DNA of 43,050 bases from Desulfofundulus luciae (GTDB lineage Bacteria; Bacillota; Desulfotomaculia; Desulfotomaculales; Desulfovirgulaceae): contig NZ_JAUSUX010000023.1 of NCBI RefSeq assembly GCF_030813795.1, positions 1 to 43,050 of the forward strand, read 5' to 3'. Positions within the stretch are counted from its first letter, which is position 1. Each line of letters opens with the position of its first letter. The position numbers were made by a program, and so were the translations under genes. Shown one piece after another: positions 42,624-43,050 of this stretch. Below the pieces are notes generated by a model. The model ran no database searches. It saw only the letters and a list, made by a program, of their open reading frames with translations, and was not told where the DNA came from.

Positions 42624-42933
42624 TCAAAGTCGATTCCTCCAGTGGCGGGGCAAAACGATCACGCCAGCGACGAGCTTGTAGCAGTAGCCATCTTCAAGGG
42701 GCTCTTTAAGACTAATTATCAACAGCACCTTTTCGTCCCGCTCAATATCGGCCGCCTCGAAAAAAGGATAATATCCATGAGGAAGTGCGATAAAGCGGTT
42801 CCTCCAAAAAGGATCTGTTATACCCTCCAGCCCAAGTAAGTCCCTTCTGCCCCACCACAAACACAACCTTGTGACCCGGCACGGCCAGAGCGGGAAAAGC
42901 GAAAGCTAGAATTAATATCAAAAAGGCCAGCAA
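42624..42933 (-). pseudogene. Broken secreted-protein gene (unknown)
   Basis: A minus-strand frame from 42933 begins with a signal-peptide-like segment (LAFLILILAFAFPALA) and KVVFVVGQKGLTW, then becomes unlike protein. The adjacent frame (to 42624) carries GITDPFWRNRFIALPHGYYP and DEKVLLIISLKEPLEDGY. Joining them needs a frameshift near 42840. It might derive from a cell-surface protein, but no family is recognised. Confidence 0.35.
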
Positions 42934-43050
42934 GGTGGTTGTCTTGCGCGTTCATGCCAGTCTGCCCCATCGCCGCCAATGTAGATCTTTTGGACCCGGC
43001 TTAAATCCCATTTCCCCCCGATCTCGGCATAACCTTCTTCCCAGGCTGCC
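42918..43050 (-). mobile_element. Transposase fragment (ISLre2/UPF0236-like), cut by the window edge
   Basis: The minus-strand frame entering from the window edge reads AAWEEGYAEIGGKWDLSRVQ, then KIYIGGDGADWHERA, and stops at 42918. The IYIGGDGADW core resembles the conserved GDGA-W segment of ISLre2/UPF0236 transposases. After the core the reading becomes unlike transposase, so the 3' part seems lost. It may continue outside the window. Confidence 0.55.

Overview
The window looks like part of the chromosome of an anaerobic, Gram-positive-type bacterium, probably a Clostridia/Desulfotomaculum-like Firmicute. This is inferred from strong AGGAGG-type ribosome binding sites, a tungsten/molybdenum aldehyde:ferredoxin oxidoreductase, a 4-hydroxybutyryl-CoA-dehydratase-like flavoenzyme, DUF2148 ferredoxin-domain proteins, a candidate selenoprotein and CC/Se-type protein, and a sigma-54 two-component system. 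Nothing in the sequence fixes the species.

Layout. 0.1-4.1 kb (+): a zinc alcohol dehydrogenase, an iron alcohol dehydrogenase, and a soluble histidine kinase with a NarL-type regulator. 4.2-36.1 kb: an almost unbroken run of minus-strand genes. Read in the direction of transcription it contains argH and a lone hydrolase; an operon of two DUF2148 proteins, two nitroreductase-like paralogues, a small Cys-containing protein and an orphan TRAP large permease; an acyl-CoA module (condensing enzyme/aldolase, DUF35, MaoC, acyl-CoA ligase); a third nitroreductase-like paralogue with a small protein, a metallo-beta-lactamase, a hydrolase and a CC/Se protein; a carboxymuconolactone-decarboxylase-like gene with an in-frame TGA; an AmiS/UreI channel; the dehydratase-like flavoenzyme; another hydrolase; hydantoinase/acetone-carboxylase-like A and B subunits; an AhpD-like protein; a sodium:solute symporter with a small membrane partner; a B12-type radical SAM enzyme; an aldehyde oxidoreductase; a soluble chemoreceptor; and a decayed TRAP binding-protein gene. 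36.2-41.7 kb (+): a membrane histidine kinase, an NtrC-type activator, then an inverted-repeat enhancer candidate, a well-formed -24/-12 promoter, a TauE/SafE permease and a TIGR02186-type membrane protein. 41.7-43.05 kb is a graveyard: a terminal-repeat element, a frameshifted SNF2-type helicase remnant and a transposase fragment.

Together the genes read as a catabolic island for one or more imported organic compounds (alcohol, aldehyde, amide or carboxylic acid). Transporters and channels bring substrate in, HyuAB-like and hydrolase enzymes open or carboxylate it, the CoA ligase, MaoC and thiolase-like enzymes process the acyl-CoA, and alcohol and aldehyde oxidoreductases handle the reduced ends. 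The substrate is not visible from sequence. A 35-bp element with identical spacing lies upstream of both the hyuA-like operon and the acyl-CoA operon, which suggests common control.

The most unusual points are: (1) the TGA-containing CMD-like gene at 18797-19453 with a good bacterial SECIS-like hairpin; (2) three divergent nitroreductase-fold paralogues tied to DUF2148 proteins, a TRAP permease and thiol/selenium-type genes; (3) the sigma-54 promoter/enhancer upstream of tauE.
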